Source: Candidatus Sumerlaeia bacterium
GTDB taxonomy: Bacteria > Sumerlaeota > Sumerlaeia > JADFCW01
NCBI GenBank assembly: GCA_026415575.1
Contig: JAOAGV010000035.1
Coordinates: forward strand, 1 to 37,677
Length of the DNA stretch: 37,677 bases
Direction of reading: 5' to 3'
The notes below the pieces were generated by a model. The model made no database searches and was not told where the DNA came from. It saw only the letters and a list, made by a program, of their open reading frames with translations. This document shows positions 22,926-32,094 of the stretch, in pieces. Numbering within the stretch: position 1 is the stretch's first letter; every line of letters begins with the position of its first letter. Position numbers and translations under genes: made by a program.

Positions 22926-25640
22926 GTGAAGCCGCCGACATTATCGAAATGCACGAAGAGACACTTTGGCATTCTCGTCGCCGCAGGTTTGGCCATTTGG
23001 GTGCTTAGCGCGTTGCCTTTGTGGAAAATAAGAGCAGCGCAGCCGTCGGAACGCGGCGCGGCCGGCTCAACCGCTCCAACAAATCTTGCTCTCGTGGCCA
23101 AAGCCTCGACGTCGTATGTCTCGGGCCACGAAACCCTTGCCGCCCTCAACGATGGCAGCGAGCCGCGAAACTCTAACGACAAGCGCCGCGGCGCTTATGG
23201 CAATTGGCCGCGCAGCGGCACGCAATGGGTCGAGTATGAATGGACCCAGCCGATCAGCACCAACAAAATGGATGTGTATTGGTTTGCCGACGGTCGCGGG
23301 GTTCGCCTGCCCACCGCCTGCCGTTTGAAATACTGGGACGGCAAGGCGCTTGTACCCGTGCCGAATGCGTCGGGGCTGGGTCTGGCGGCCAACCGTTTCA
23401 ATACAACAACCTTTTCTGAAATCACCACCACGCGGTTGCGGTTGGAGATGGATTCCAGCGGCACGTTCTCGACCGGCCTGCTCGAATGGCGGGTCTATGA
23501 CTCGGGCAAGTCGCCGAACTTTCCCCCGACAGTCGCCGCCGGTGCCGATCGCATCGCCATGGTCGCAGCACCCACGTATCTCAACGGCGCCGTGCGCGAC
23601 GATGGCAAGGTCCAGCCGGTGCCGACGGTGACGTGGAGCAAAGAGTCGGGCCCGGGCGATGTGGTGTTTGAAAACGCCAACGCGCTGGCAACCGCGGCGC
23701 GGTTTTCGGCCCAAGGCAACTATGGGTTGAAACTGACTGCCCACGACGGCCAGCTCAGCGCGTCGGCGCGCCTGAATGTTGCTGTGGCTTCGCCGCCGCC
23801 CGCCGAAGCTCTCCAGCCGGTGGCCTTGCGTCCCTACCGGGTCAACAGTCCGCTTTGGAGTGACCGCATCAAAAAGGTGATCATGAACTGGATCCCGCAT
23901 TGCTATGCGATGTGCTCCAATCCGAAATTGCGCGAAGGGGGAATCGAGAACTTTGTTCAGGCGGCGAACAATCTGGCCGGCCGCCCCGCCGAGCGCCATG
24001 TCGGGTATGTTTTCTCCAATGCATGGGTGCTCAACACGGTCGAGGCGATGTGTCTGGCTCTCATGGTGGATGCGCAGGGCGATCGCGAGATTCTGGCCGC
24101 GCAGAATGCCATGCGCGAGAAACTGGAGGACTGGATTCCGAAAATTCTCGCCGCGCAAGAGCCCGACGGCTATCTCCAGACGGCTTACACCCTGAGCGGG
24201 AAACCGCGTTGGTCGAACAAGCACGACCACGAAGGCTATGTCGCCGGATACTTCATCGAGGCCGCCCTCGCGCATTATGAAATGACCGGCCGCAAAGACG
24301 CCCGCCTGTACAACGCCGCCCGCAAACTGGCCGATTGCTGGTGCACCCACATTGGCCCGCCGCCCAAAAAGACCTGGTATGACGGCCATCAGGCCCTCGA
24401 AATGGCTCTGGTGCGATTGGGCCGCTTTGTCAACGAAACGGAAGGCGCCAACGCCGGCCGCAAGTACATCGAACTGGCCAAGTTCCTCATGGACAGCCGC
24501 CGCAACGGCGAGGAATACGACCAGAGCCATCTGCCCGTCGTGCAGCAATACGAAGCCGTCGGTCACGCCGTTCGCGCCGCCTATTCCTATGCCGGCATGG
24601 CCGACATAGCCATCGAGACCGGCGACCTTGGCTATCACAATGCCGTGCTGTCGCTGTGGGATAACATCGTGAACAAGAAATACTACGTCACGGGGGGCAT
24701 TGGCAGCGGCGAAACCTCCGAGGGATTCGGTCCCAACTACTCGCTGCGCAACAACGCCTATTGCGAGTCGTGCGCCAACTGCGGGGAACTGTTCTTCCAA
24801 TATCGGATGCATCGCATTCATCACGATGCGAAATACGCCGACCTCTATGAGGAAAGCCTGTACAATGCCATTCTCGGCAGTCTGGACCTCGAAGCCAAAA
24901 ACTTCACCTATACCAATGAGTTGGACACCAACCGCGCGCGCTATCCATGGCATGCCTGCCCCTGCTGCGTGGGCAATATCGCGCGAACGCTTCTGATGCT
25001 GCCGGCGTGGATGTATTCCACGGGCAAGAACGCGGTGTATGTCAACCTGTTTGCCGGCAGCACGGTCTCAGTGGGCAACGTTGCCGGCACCGCGCTGGAG
25101 ATGGTTCAGGCGACGGATTATCCGTGGAGCGGCAAGGTTGCGATCACGGTCAATCCGTCGGCGCCGGCGGAATTTGCGGTCCATATTCGCGCGCCCCAAC
25201 GAAGCGTCAGCGAGCTATATATTAGCACGCCCGACGCCGACGGCATTGTTTCGCTTGCCGTCAACGGCTCGCCGGTTTCTCCACCGATGGAAAATGGATA
25301 TGCCGTCGTTCGCCGGATGTGGAAAGCCGGCGACCGGATAGACCTCGTTCTGCCGATGACGCCGCAACGGGTAAAGGCAAGCGAAAAAGTGGCCGCCAAT
25401 ATCGGCCGTGTGGCGCTGCGCTATGGGCCCCTTGTCTATAACATCGAGAGTGTGGACCAGAACGTGGACCTTGTGTTGCGGCCCGACTCACCGCTCGCCA
25501 CCGAATGGCGACCGGACTTGCTTGGAGGCGTGGTCGTGATCAAGGGCATGTTCAGCGATGGGACACCGCTGACGGCCATTCCCAATTACGCTCGGTGCAA
25601 TCGCGGCGGGCGCTCAATTGTCTGGCTGAGAGATCAATAG
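22926..25640 (+). CDS. GH127-family secreted glycosidase (beta-L-arabinofuranosidase-like)
   Basis: A 904-residue exported protein. A signal sequence (about 1-38) precedes a beta-sandwich resembling an F5/8-type carbohydrate-binding domain (about 51-190), a PKD/Ig-like domain (about 195-290) and a GH127 catalytic domain (about 296-904). In the characterised enzyme HypBA1 a Glu and three Cys hold zinc, and one Cys is the nucleophile. The equivalents here appear to be Glu614 and Cys616 (CESC) and Cys680/Cys681 (CPCCVGN). The family removes beta-L-arabinofuranose from plant glycans or glycoproteins. GAGGAGG 6 nt before the GTG at 22926 fixes the start over an ATG at 22890. Relatives once called DUF1680 may act on other sugars. 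Confidence 0.86.
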   Translation: MKPPTLSKCTKRHFGILVAAGLAIWVLSALPLWKIRAAQPSERGAAGSTAPTNLALVAKASTSYVSGHETLAALNDGSEPRNSNDKRRGAYGNWPRSGTQWVEYEWTQPISTNKMDVYWFADGRGVRLPTACRLKYWDGKALVPVPNASGLGLAANRFNTTTFSEITTTRLRLEMDSSGTFSTGLLEWRVYDSGKSPNFPPTVAAGADRIAMVAAPTYLNGAVRDDGKVQPVPTVTWSKESGPGDVVFENANALATAARFSAQGNYGLKLTAHDGQLSASARLNVAVASPPPAEALQPVALRPYRVNSPLWSDRIKKVIMNWIPHCYAMCSNPKLREGGIENFVQAANNLAGRPAERHVGYVFSNAWVLNTVEAMCLALMVDAQGDREILAAQNAMREKLEDWIPKILAAQEPDGYLQTAYTLSGKPRWSNKHDHEGYVAGYFIEAALAHYEMTGRKDARLYNAARKLADCWCTHIGPPPKKTWYDGHQALEMALVRLGRFVNETEGANAGRKYIELAKFLMDSRRNGEEYDQSHLPVVQQYEAVGHAVRAAYSYAGMADIAIETGDLGYHNAVLSLWDNIVNKKYYVTGGIGSGETSEGFGPNYSLRNNAYCESCANCGELFFQYRMHRIHHDAKYADLYEESLYNAILGSLDLEAKNFTYTNELDTNRARYPWHACPCCVGNIARTLLMLPAWMYSTGKNAVYVNLFAGSTVSVGNVAGTALEMVQATDYPWSGKVAITVNPSAPAEFAVHIRAPQRSVSELYISTPDADGIVSLAVNGSPVSPPMENGYAVVRRMWKAGDRIDLVLPMTPQRVKASEKVAANIGRVALRYGPLVYNIESVDQNVDLVLRPDSPLATEWRPDLLGGVVVIKGMFSDGTPLTAIPNYARCNRGGRSIVWLRDQ

Positions 25641-25854
25641 GCGCGCAACGCGACGAAAAGGCTGTCTTACGACCCTCCGCAGATTTCGCAGATCGGGCAG
25701 ATTCCTGATAATGGTGGGTATTGGGCCATCGCTGTGAATCTGAGGTTGATGCTTTTCATACGGCCAGAATCGGTGCATTGGACGGCATAAACAGGCCGAA
25801 ATCCACGTCAAAGAAAACAGAAAAGAAACGCGTGGCGCGACTCTTCAACCTAAC
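25641..25854. other. Gene-free stretch after GH127
   Basis: The left part of a gene-free gap of about 600 nt (25641-26235). I see no gene and no clear terminator. The rest of the gap is the repeat element. Confidence 0.45.
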
Positions 25855-26225
25855 GTCGCCGCCGGCTACAACCAAAGAGGTTAGAGACAAGAGGGTAGAA
25901 GTTAGATGAGATCGTCGCAAATTGGCTGCATGTTTAGACCGAACAATTCAAGTAGGGTATGTGTTTATCATGGCCTTTGGAGTGCGGCAGCCATGCTGCC
26001 GCTTTTCTTTACGGCAAACTCAAACTAGCCAAGCGGGGCCCTTGCCGGGAAAACGAACGTTTCTTTTCGCAATGGACAATTAAAAAAGCGGCAGCATGGC
26101 TGCCGCGCTCCAAAGGTTTGGCTCATGTGGTCTCCAGCCAAAACAAAAGAAGACAGAACCCAAGAGGTTAGAAGTCAGAAAAAACTTTCGCAAATTGGCT
26201 GGCTCTCTAGACGAAAGAGTCCACA
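25855..26225 (-). repeat. Composite inverted-repeat element, copy 2 (about 371 bp)
   Basis: The reverse complement aligns end to end with 957-1310. Arms are at 25976-26006 and 26082-26114, each with the GCGGCAGC/GCTGCCGC hairpin. Outer flanks contain period-7 arrays at 25877-25911 (GAGGTTA, GAGACAA, GAGGGTA, GAAGTTA, GATGAGA) and 26164-26184. Open frames through the arms encode only the repeat. Confidence 0.8.
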
Positions 26226-26235
26226 CCATAAAATC

Positions 26236-27000
26236 CTATAGTCTGACCGGAATTCCGCGGCTGGCGAGAAATTCTTTCATCTGCCGGATTGAATAGGTGC
26301 CGTAGTGCGCAATCGAGGCCACGAGCACCGCGTCCGCATGAGCTTCCACGATCGCCTCATGGAGATGCTCCAAGGTTCCGGCGCCGCCGGAGGCAATCAC
26401 GGGAATGACGACGGCGTCGGCGATTGCACGCGTCATCGGGATGTCATAGCCGGCTTGCGTGCCGTCAGCATCCATGCTGGTTGGCAGGATTTGTCCGGCG
26501 CCGAGTTCCTCGACCTTTTTGGCCCACTCAACCGCGTCCATGCCCGTCGGGCGCGTGCCGCCGCTGATCATCACCTCGAAGCCCGACGGCATGGCCGCCG
26601 ACTTGCGCGTGTCAATAGCCACGACAATGCAGTCACTGCCAAACCGCATGGCAGCCTGCTCGATCAATTCCGGCGACTGGACGGCGGCGGTGTTGATCGA
26701 GACCTTCGCCGCGCCGAGATTGAGAATCTCCTCGATGTCATCGAGGGTGCGGATTCCTCCGCCGACGGTCAGGGGGACGGAAATGGCGGCAACCGTGCGC
26801 TTGACGGCATCGAGCAGGGTCTTGCGCCCTTCGAGCGTGGCGGTGATGTCGAGGATGACCAGTTCGTCGGCTCCGGCGGCGCTGTAGGCGGCGCCAGCCT
26901 CGGCCGGATCGCCCAGCTCGCGAAGATTGACAAAGTTGATGCCTTTGACAAGGCGGCCGTTCTTGGTGTCGAGACAAGGAATGACGCGGCGGTAGTTCAT
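26236..27000 (-). CDS. hisF: Imidazole glycerol phosphate synthase subunit HisF
   Basis: A 254-residue TIM-barrel cyclase subunit. With the glutaminase HisH it converts PRFAR and ammonia to imidazole glycerol phosphate and AICAR in histidine biosynthesis. The catalytic pair is at the expected places, Asp11 ([12 protein letters not shown]) and Asp130 (AIDTRKS). The phosphate-binding segments VGGGIRT and ASGGAG and the loop [11 protein letters not shown] are present; many bacteria have ILLTSMDRDGT here. Length and ends are typical. The ATG at 27000 has GGAG upstream. hisH and hisA are not in the window. It lies 149 nt downstream of the GH28-like gene, separated by a repeat array, so it probably has its own promoter. 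Confidence 0.97.
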   Translation of the reverse strand: MNYRRVIPCLDTKNGRLVKGINFVNLRELGDPAEAGAAYSAAGADELVILDITATLEGRKTLLDAVKRTVAAISVPLTVGGGIRTLDDIEEILNLGAAKVSINTAAVQSPELIEQAAMRFGSDCIVVAIDTRKSAAMPSGFEVMISGGTRPTGMDAVEWAKKVEELGAGQILPTSMDADGTQAGYDIPMTRAIADAVVIPVIASGGAGTLEHLHEAIVEAHADAVLVASIAHYGTYSIRQMKEFLASRGIPVRL

Positions 27001-27041
27001 GGAGGTCTCCTTGGATTGTGCAGATGATGATACGTGGAAAC

Positions 27042-27139
27042 ATGGACTGCATGAACATTGTGGACAGGACAGACCAAAGGAACAATATGGACGGGGTCTC
27101 GTCCATGCTGTCTCTGTCCATGTTGTTCATCTTGTCCAA
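27042..27139. repeat. Period-9 array, inverted pair
   Basis: Left arm units include ATGGACTGC, ATGAACATT, GTGGACAGG and ATGGACGGG (27042-27095). The right arm, about 27096-27139, reads GTCCATG, TGTCTCTG, TCCATGTTG and TTCATCTTG in the opposite sense. The arms can pair. It belongs to the same family as 13892-13988. Confidence 0.7.
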
Positions 27140-27149
27140 TACTTTTCTG

Positions 27150-28682
27150 TCAGTTCTTCACCATGCTTTTTGCGGCATCGGCCGTGGCGCTGGTTTCGCG
27201 CACGCCGTCGCCGAGTAGATTGTTGCGCAGCCGGACGTTGGCCGTCCGCGGGCCGCGAAGCCCCGCAAGCGCCGGAGTTCCCGCCGGAGCAAAACACTCC
27301 GCCACCACAGTGTCGCGGCAGTTTTCGAGCGCGATGACCGGCAGCGAACGGCCCGCGCCGGCGGGACTGCGAAAGACGCCGCGCACGGTGGCATCGCTAA
27401 TCTCATGCAGGCTCACCGCCGACCGCTCGAACTTGGCGAACGCTTCCGGCGCGACCGCCACGCGGATGTTGTTCATCCACAGACCGCGGACATGCGCAAG
27501 TGTCAAATAGCTGGGCCGGCGCGTGTAAAGCGTGTCCCGCTCATCTTTATACGTCCGATTGCCGCCGACATGCTTGTTTCGCCTCGATTGGTCGTAGGCC
27601 TGATCAACCCGGATCGTGATACTGTCGAGCGTCAGGTTCTCGAGGGGGCTTTCGGGCATGCCCTGCAGCAGGCTTCCGTAGCCGGAGGCGATTTGGATGT
27701 CGCGGAACGTGATGTCGCGGATACGGCCGATCTTCGAGTCCTTGTGCCGCTTCTCGATGTCCATGAAGATGGGATAGACGCTGTGGAGGGTTGGTGTTGA
27801 GGACTCGATGGAGATGTTGGAGAACGTCACGCGTTCCATGGTCGCGCCATCTTTCATGTAAAAGCCGATGCCGACGGGCGAGTTGCGGATGGTGCAGTTG
27901 GAAAAGTGGATGTTGCGGAAATCGCCGCGCGACTCGGTGCCAAGTTTCAGCGCCGTGGCGATGGTCTCCAGCGTGCAGTTGGTTACCACAACGTTCTCAC
28001 AGGGATACGGCTCGGTGGCTTTCAGCACGATGCAGTCGTCGCCGGCGACAATGTGGCAGTTGGAAATCCGCACATTGCGGCACGAGTTGGGGTCTATGCC
28101 ATCGGAGTTCGCGCGATAGTAATTGTTGCGGATAGTGACGCCGTCCACGGTTACATTGTCGCACCGCCGAAAGTGCAGTGTCCAAGAGTCGCTGTAGAGG
28201 ATGGTTATGTCGCGGATGAGGATGTTGCGGCAGTCCTCGAACAGCAAGATGCCGGTGCGGAAGGCGGGCGGTTCCTTCTGCCCCTTGCCGCGGCCGTAGT
28301 CGGCCGTGCCCTGACCATGAATGCAGCCTGCGCCGACGATGGCGATGTGTTCGGCCTTTTGGGCCACGAGCAACTGGCCCCGCCCGGTGGTCTTGTAGTC
28401 CTTGGCGTCCGTGCTTACATAGAGCGTGGCGCCGGAATCTATATGGAGTGTGATGCGGCTTGGAATGCGCAGGGAACCCGACAGATAATCGCCGGCGGGG
28501 AAATACACCGTGCCGCCGCCGGCTTTTGCGCAGGCGTCCAGCGCCGCCTGAATCGCTTTCTGGTCGTTGGTCTTCCGGTCGCCTTTGGCCCCATAGGCCC
28601 GGACATCAAAGGAAGCCGCATATACACTCGACACTGCCTGCATAAGCACCAACACAGCCGGGATGAGTTTTGTTGCGTTCAT
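27150..28682 (-). CDS. GH28-like secreted beta-helix protein
   Basis: A 510-residue exported protein with a signal peptide (1-23, ending VYA/ASF). It is a right-handed beta-helix: FDVRAYGAKGDRKTND is the usual pectate-lyase/GH28 opening, followed by repeated strand turns. GH28 motifs NSDGID (192-197) and GDDC (214-217) supply the acidic catalytic residues. The usual third motif with a GHG is replaced by TALKLGTESRGDF, so the conserved His is not visible. Polygalacturonase-type cleavage of pectin is possible, but activity is uncertain. GGAGG six nt before the ATG at 28682 fixes the start. It lies 124 nt downstream of the sulfatase on the same strand and so is probably the third gene of the GH5-sulfatase unit. 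Confidence 0.8.
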   Translation of the reverse strand: MNATKLIPAVLVLMQAVSSVYAASFDVRAYGAKGDRKTNDQKAIQAALDACAKAGGGTVYFPAGDYLSGSLRIPSRITLHIDSGATLYVSTDAKDYKTTGRGQLLVAQKAEHIAIVGAGCIHGQGTADYGRGKGQKEPPAFRTGILLFEDCRNILIRDITILYSDSWTLHFRRCDNVTVDGVTIRNNYYRANSDGIDPNSCRNVRISNCHIVAGDDCIVLKATEPYPCENVVVTNCTLETIATALKLGTESRGDFRNIHFSNCTIRNSPVGIGFYMKDGATMERVTFSNISIESSTPTLHSVYPIFMDIEKRHKDSKIGRIRDITFRDIQIASGYGSLLQGMPESPLENLTLDSITIRVDQAYDQSRRNKHVGGNRTYKDERDTLYTRRPSYLTLAHVRGLWMNNIRVAVAPEAFAKFERSAVSLHEISDATVRGVFRSPAGAGRSLPVIALENCRDTVVAECFAPAGTPALAGLRGPRTANVRLRNNLLGDGVRETSATADAAKSMVKN

Positions 28683-28778
28683 TGCCTGCCTCCGCATAGT
28701 GTTTGATAAAGATGTGTGGGATTTTTCTTCCAAAACGCAAATCAAGAAAGACAGAGCAGCACAACTTTTTTGTCTAAT

Positions 28779-28806
28779 CCAAAATGCAAAATCGAAAACC
28801 CGAAAT
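28779..28806. repeat. Period-7 array
   Basis: Four heptamers (CCAAAAT, GCAAAAT, CGAAAAC, CCGAAAT) end exactly next to the sulfatase stop codon. Confidence 0.6.
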
Positions 28807-30333
28807 CTACACCGTCACCGGATCGTTCACGCGCTTCTGCCATGCCACAATCTTCTGCCTCAGCCGCCGAATCACATCCTCATGCCGGCCGGAATCGAAC
28901 AGGTTGGTGGTCTCATACGGGTCGCGGTTGAGATCAAACAGCTGGCATTTGTCGCGGTCGCTCAGACACAGTTTCCAACCGTCGGGGGCGATGACCGTGC
29001 GCACGAAATCGTTGCCGCCGGCTTCTTCCTCGCCGCCTTCCTTTTTCTTTTTCTTCCGCGCCGCCTTGTCGCCTGCCGGCCGGTGATTCCACTGGATATA
29101 GACGTGGTCTTCGGCGACCTTGCCTCCGCGCAGAAGCGGCACAAGGCTCTGCCCCGGAAATGCATGTTCCATCGGATGGCCCATCAGGTCGAGCAGCGTC
29201 GGAACAAGATCAATGTGGCTGAAGTGCCCGCGAACAATTCTCTGGCGGCGGCCCAACGACGGAATCCGCATCAGCCACGGCACGCCGACCGACTCCTGAT
29301 ACATCACCGTCTTTGCCAGCATCCGGTGCGACCCCATCATGTCGCCGTGGTCGCTCGTATAGACTACGAGGGTATCGTCGTCGAGTCCCAGATCGGCGAG
29401 GGTTTTCAAAATCGCTCCGACGCTGCGGTCCACCTGCGCGACCAGTCCCCAATAGCGGGCGATCAGTTGGCGCCAGCCTTCGACGGTGGACAGGTCGCAG
29501 CCCTGATTGACGCTGCGGATGGTCTGCGCGCGCGAGCGCCGGTAGCGCTGCGGCTCGTTGTCCTCGAGGGGATCGTCGAAGTTGGGCGGAAGTGTAACCT
29601 CGCGCCAATCGTGAAGGTTGTTGAGCGGGCCATTGAACGGCATGTGGGGCTCAAGGAAATTGACGTAGAGAATGAACGGCTCGTTGCGGTGCCGCTTCAG
29701 GAAATCGCAGGCCTTCATTTCCAGAAACTTGGGCTTGCAGTGTTCGATGGGCAGCCGCGAGCAAAAGTTGCGGCTGAAGGTGCCGCTGTCCTGATCCGGC
29801 TTGTAGCCCTTCTCCAGCAGAAACCGGCAATACGAGCTCGTGGCGTTCTTGTCGCGGCTTGCGCTGTAGTATTGCGCGTATTGGTCCTCAATGCTTTCCC
29901 ATTCCTGAAAGCCGTGCTGCGGAAAAATTTCGTCGCCAAGATGCCATTTGCCGAAATAGCCCGTGCGGTATTCCGGATCGTTGAGGATTTCGGGGAAACA
30001 GGGAATCTGCGCAGGCAGCGGGATGTTATTCTCTACACAGGTGCTGGCATGGGGCCACTGGCCGGTCAGCACGGTCGAGCGCGACGGCGTGCAGACCGGC
30101 TGGCTGACGTAGGCGTGCTCGAAGACAAAGCACTCCGTGGCGAAGCGGTTGAGATTCGGCGCCTGAATCCGCGTGTTGCCATAGACCGCCATCGTATCGG
30201 GCCGTTGTTCGTCGGTCCAAAGGAAGAGCAAATTGGGCTTTCGGACCTTGCGGGCTTGAAAGAAAGGAATTCCCGAAGCAAGCGACGAGGTCGTTTTCAT
30301 AAACCGCCGCCGGGTAAGGGATGGTTTGGACAT
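28807..30333 (-). CDS. Secreted sulfatase, formylglycine type
   Basis: A 508-residue type I sulfatase that hydrolyses sulfate esters, probably on a polysaccharide. The sulfatase signature CTPSR with Cys81 (to be oxidised to formylglycine), then GYFGKWHLG and SDHGDMMGSH, covers the active site and metal ligands. The N-terminus TRRRFMKTTSSLA resembles a twin-arginine export signal. A Lys/Glu-rich insert (KKKKKEGGEEE) lies near the C-terminus. The ATG at 30333 has GGGAG at good spacing; upstream in-frame starts would overlap the GH5-like gene. It follows that gene by 22 nt and precedes the GH28-like gene, so the three likely form one transcript. No maturase (anSME or FGE) is in the window. Confidence 0.92.
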   Translation of the reverse strand: MSKPSLTRRRFMKTTSSLASGIPFFQARKVRKPNLLFLWTDEQRPDTMAVYGNTRIQAPNLNRFATECFVFEHAYVSQPVCTPSRSTVLTGQWPHASTCVENNIPLPAQIPCFPEILNDPEYRTGYFGKWHLGDEIFPQHGFQEWESIEDQYAQYYSASRDKNATSSYCRFLLEKGYKPDQDSGTFSRNFCSRLPIEHCKPKFLEMKACDFLKRHRNEPFILYVNFLEPHMPFNGPLNNLHDWREVTLPPNFDDPLEDNEPQRYRRSRAQTIRSVNQGCDLSTVEGWRQLIARYWGLVAQVDRSVGAILKTLADLGLDDDTLVVYTSDHGDMMGSHRMLAKTVMYQESVGVPWLMRIPSLGRRQRIVRGHFSHIDLVPTLLDLMGHPMEHAFPGQSLVPLLRGGKVAEDHVYIQWNHRPAGDKAARKKKKKEGGEEEAGGNDFVRTVIAPDGWKLCLSDRDKCQLFDLNRDPYETTNLFDSGRHEDVIRRLRQKIVAWQKRVNDPVTV

Positions 30334-30355
30334 GGCAGGACTCCCGACCCAAAGT

Positions 30356-31801
30356 TTATTGCGACACTTCCAGATCGCATCGCTTGTCTGCTTTCCATAG
30401 TTCAAGATACTGAGTCAACGCTTTATCGCCGGCGCGCGGATTCACCAGCGCGCGCTCGACGTCGAAGCGAAAGCGGCGCGCCGGCGGGTTTGCGCGGTCG
30501 AGCCAACGCGCCGGCTCGCGTGCCAACCGCGCAAATGCCTCCCCCCATGCCTTGGTTTTTCCGGTCTCGGTGACCAAGCCGGAAAACTTGGTGATGTCGG
30601 TTGCGGACGGCGTATCCGCATAGGCCCAGTTCAACCAGCCGGCTGCCACGCCCCGGCCCTGAAGGACCGCCGCTTCGCACCATCGCGCCTGATCGGCCTC
30701 GCTTCGCACTTGGGCGCGGTCCGACGTGCGTCCGCCGCCATACCATCCGAATTCTCCTACGACCAAGGGTTTGGTCGGGTCGCCCGCGTGCACATAGCGC
30801 AACAGAAATTCCAGATAGGCCAGATTGCGGTCAAATTCCTCGTCCGACCGCAACGGATCGCCCCACAGCGGATAAAAATGCACGGAAAGAAAATCCACGT
30901 GCGCCGCAATCTGCGCCGGGTGGAATCCCGCGTAGCGCGACGGCCGCCCGTGCAACACCGGCACCGTCCACTGAATGAATCCCACCGTAATCAAGTGATT
31001 CGGATCCGCCGACCGGATCGCGTCCGCTTGCTCCTTGACCCAGCGCTCGCCGACGGACTCGCGAAATCGCTGGTAGTCTGCCAGCATGCGCGAGGCGCTT
31101 GCCGGCTCATCGCGCGGAACTGGAATCGCATCGAACGCTTCAAACGGTGTCGCCTCATTCTTCCACGCCTTACGCAATGCTTCGATCGTGCCGTAGTGTT
31201 GGACAAGCCATTTGCGCCAGGCGCTTTCCATCGCGCGGCCGGACCAATGCACATGCGGTTCGTTCAACAAATCATAGGCGAAAATCGCCGGCTCGTCTTT
31301 GTATCGCGCTGCGAACGCCTTCCAGAAACCCACCTGATGCGCCCGCACTGCCTCATCGGCAAAAATATCGCCCCGCCGCCATGGAGGGTTGCCTTCCCAT
31401 GCATCGAGGCCGGTGGGATGCACGCGAATTCCGTAGCGTCGCGCGATGTCCAGAAGCCGGTCGAATTTCTCCAATGCCTCCGGTTCCAGCCGCGGCGGAG
31501 TAGGGTAGAAACTCTGTGCGGCCAGAAACACCCGCACCACATTGACGCCGAGGTGCTGCATTATACGAAAATGTTCCTCGACGCGACCGGCATCGAACTC
31601 ACGCCACATCTTTGGCGCCCAACCCACGTGCGGGTCAAAGTAGTTGCAGCCGAACGGATGCCATGGGCTCTCGCCGGCAACGAAGCCGCGGCCGTCCGGT
31701 GCGACTTTCACAAACGCCCACTTCGAGGACGATGCCCCGGCCGCAAAGCCGGCGGCAGCCATCATTGCCCAACACCCAACCAGCCCCAGTATCTTCCTCA
31801 T
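30356..31801 (-). CDS. GH5-like secreted glycoside hydrolase
   Basis: A 481-residue exported protein, first gene of the minus-strand hydrolase unit. The signal peptide is about 1-22 (CWAMMAAAGFAAGAS). A (beta/alpha)8-type clan-A hydrolase follows. The likely acid/base is Glu181 in YDLLNEPHVHW, and the likely nucleophile is Glu350 in LVVGEFGWYGGG. HFYPLWGDP and GVNVVRVFLA are also typical. The exact family (GH5 or a relative such as GH42-like) and the substrate (beta-mannan, beta-glucan or another) are not settled by eye. The ATG at 31801 has GGGAG about 10 nt upstream. It diverges from the PFK gene across a 293-nt gap where promoters for both are expected but none is clear. Confidence 0.83.
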   Translation of the reverse strand: MRKILGLVGCWAMMAAAGFAAGASSSKWAFVKVAPDGRGFVAGESPWHPFGCNYFDPHVGWAPKMWREFDAGRVEEHFRIMQHLGVNVVRVFLAAQSFYPTPPRLEPEALEKFDRLLDIARRYGIRVHPTGLDAWEGNPPWRRGDIFADEAVRAHQVGFWKAFAARYKDEPAIFAYDLLNEPHVHWSGRAMESAWRKWLVQHYGTIEALRKAWKNEATPFEAFDAIPVPRDEPASASRMLADYQRFRESVGERWVKEQADAIRSADPNHLITVGFIQWTVPVLHGRPSRYAGFHPAQIAAHVDFLSVHFYPLWGDPLRSDEEFDRNLAYLEFLLRYVHAGDPTKPLVVGEFGWYGGGRTSDRAQVRSEADQARWCEAAVLQGRGVAAGWLNWAYADTPSATDITKFSGLVTETGKTKAWGEAFARLAREPARWLDRANPPARRFRFDVERALVNPRAGDKALTQYLELWKADKRCDLEVSQ

Positions 31802-32094
31802 GAATTGTCCGCTCCCTTCAGCGTGCGGTTCGCCCAACCGATAGAGCCCTTCCGCGCCGTCTGTCAAATCGAAACCCACCCCAACACATCTCCGAGTAGC
31901 GAAATATCGCCATGGCAATGCAGGATGGGTATCCTACCCCTGCCATACGCGATCGCCCCCAAAGAAACCGCCGGTGAAAATTCGATTCTTGCATTTTTCA
32001 AGAGCGCGGGCTACCTACATGTTCGTTTTTTACGGCTGGCTTCGGGCCTTAGTCGCACAAAATGCGGTTTCGATCTCAATCAAGGAGAGCCACC

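Noticed and set aside
31802-32094. A clear divergent promoter between the GH5-like and PFK genes
   Set aside because: I could not find a convincing -35/-10 pair on either strand, although promoters are expected there.
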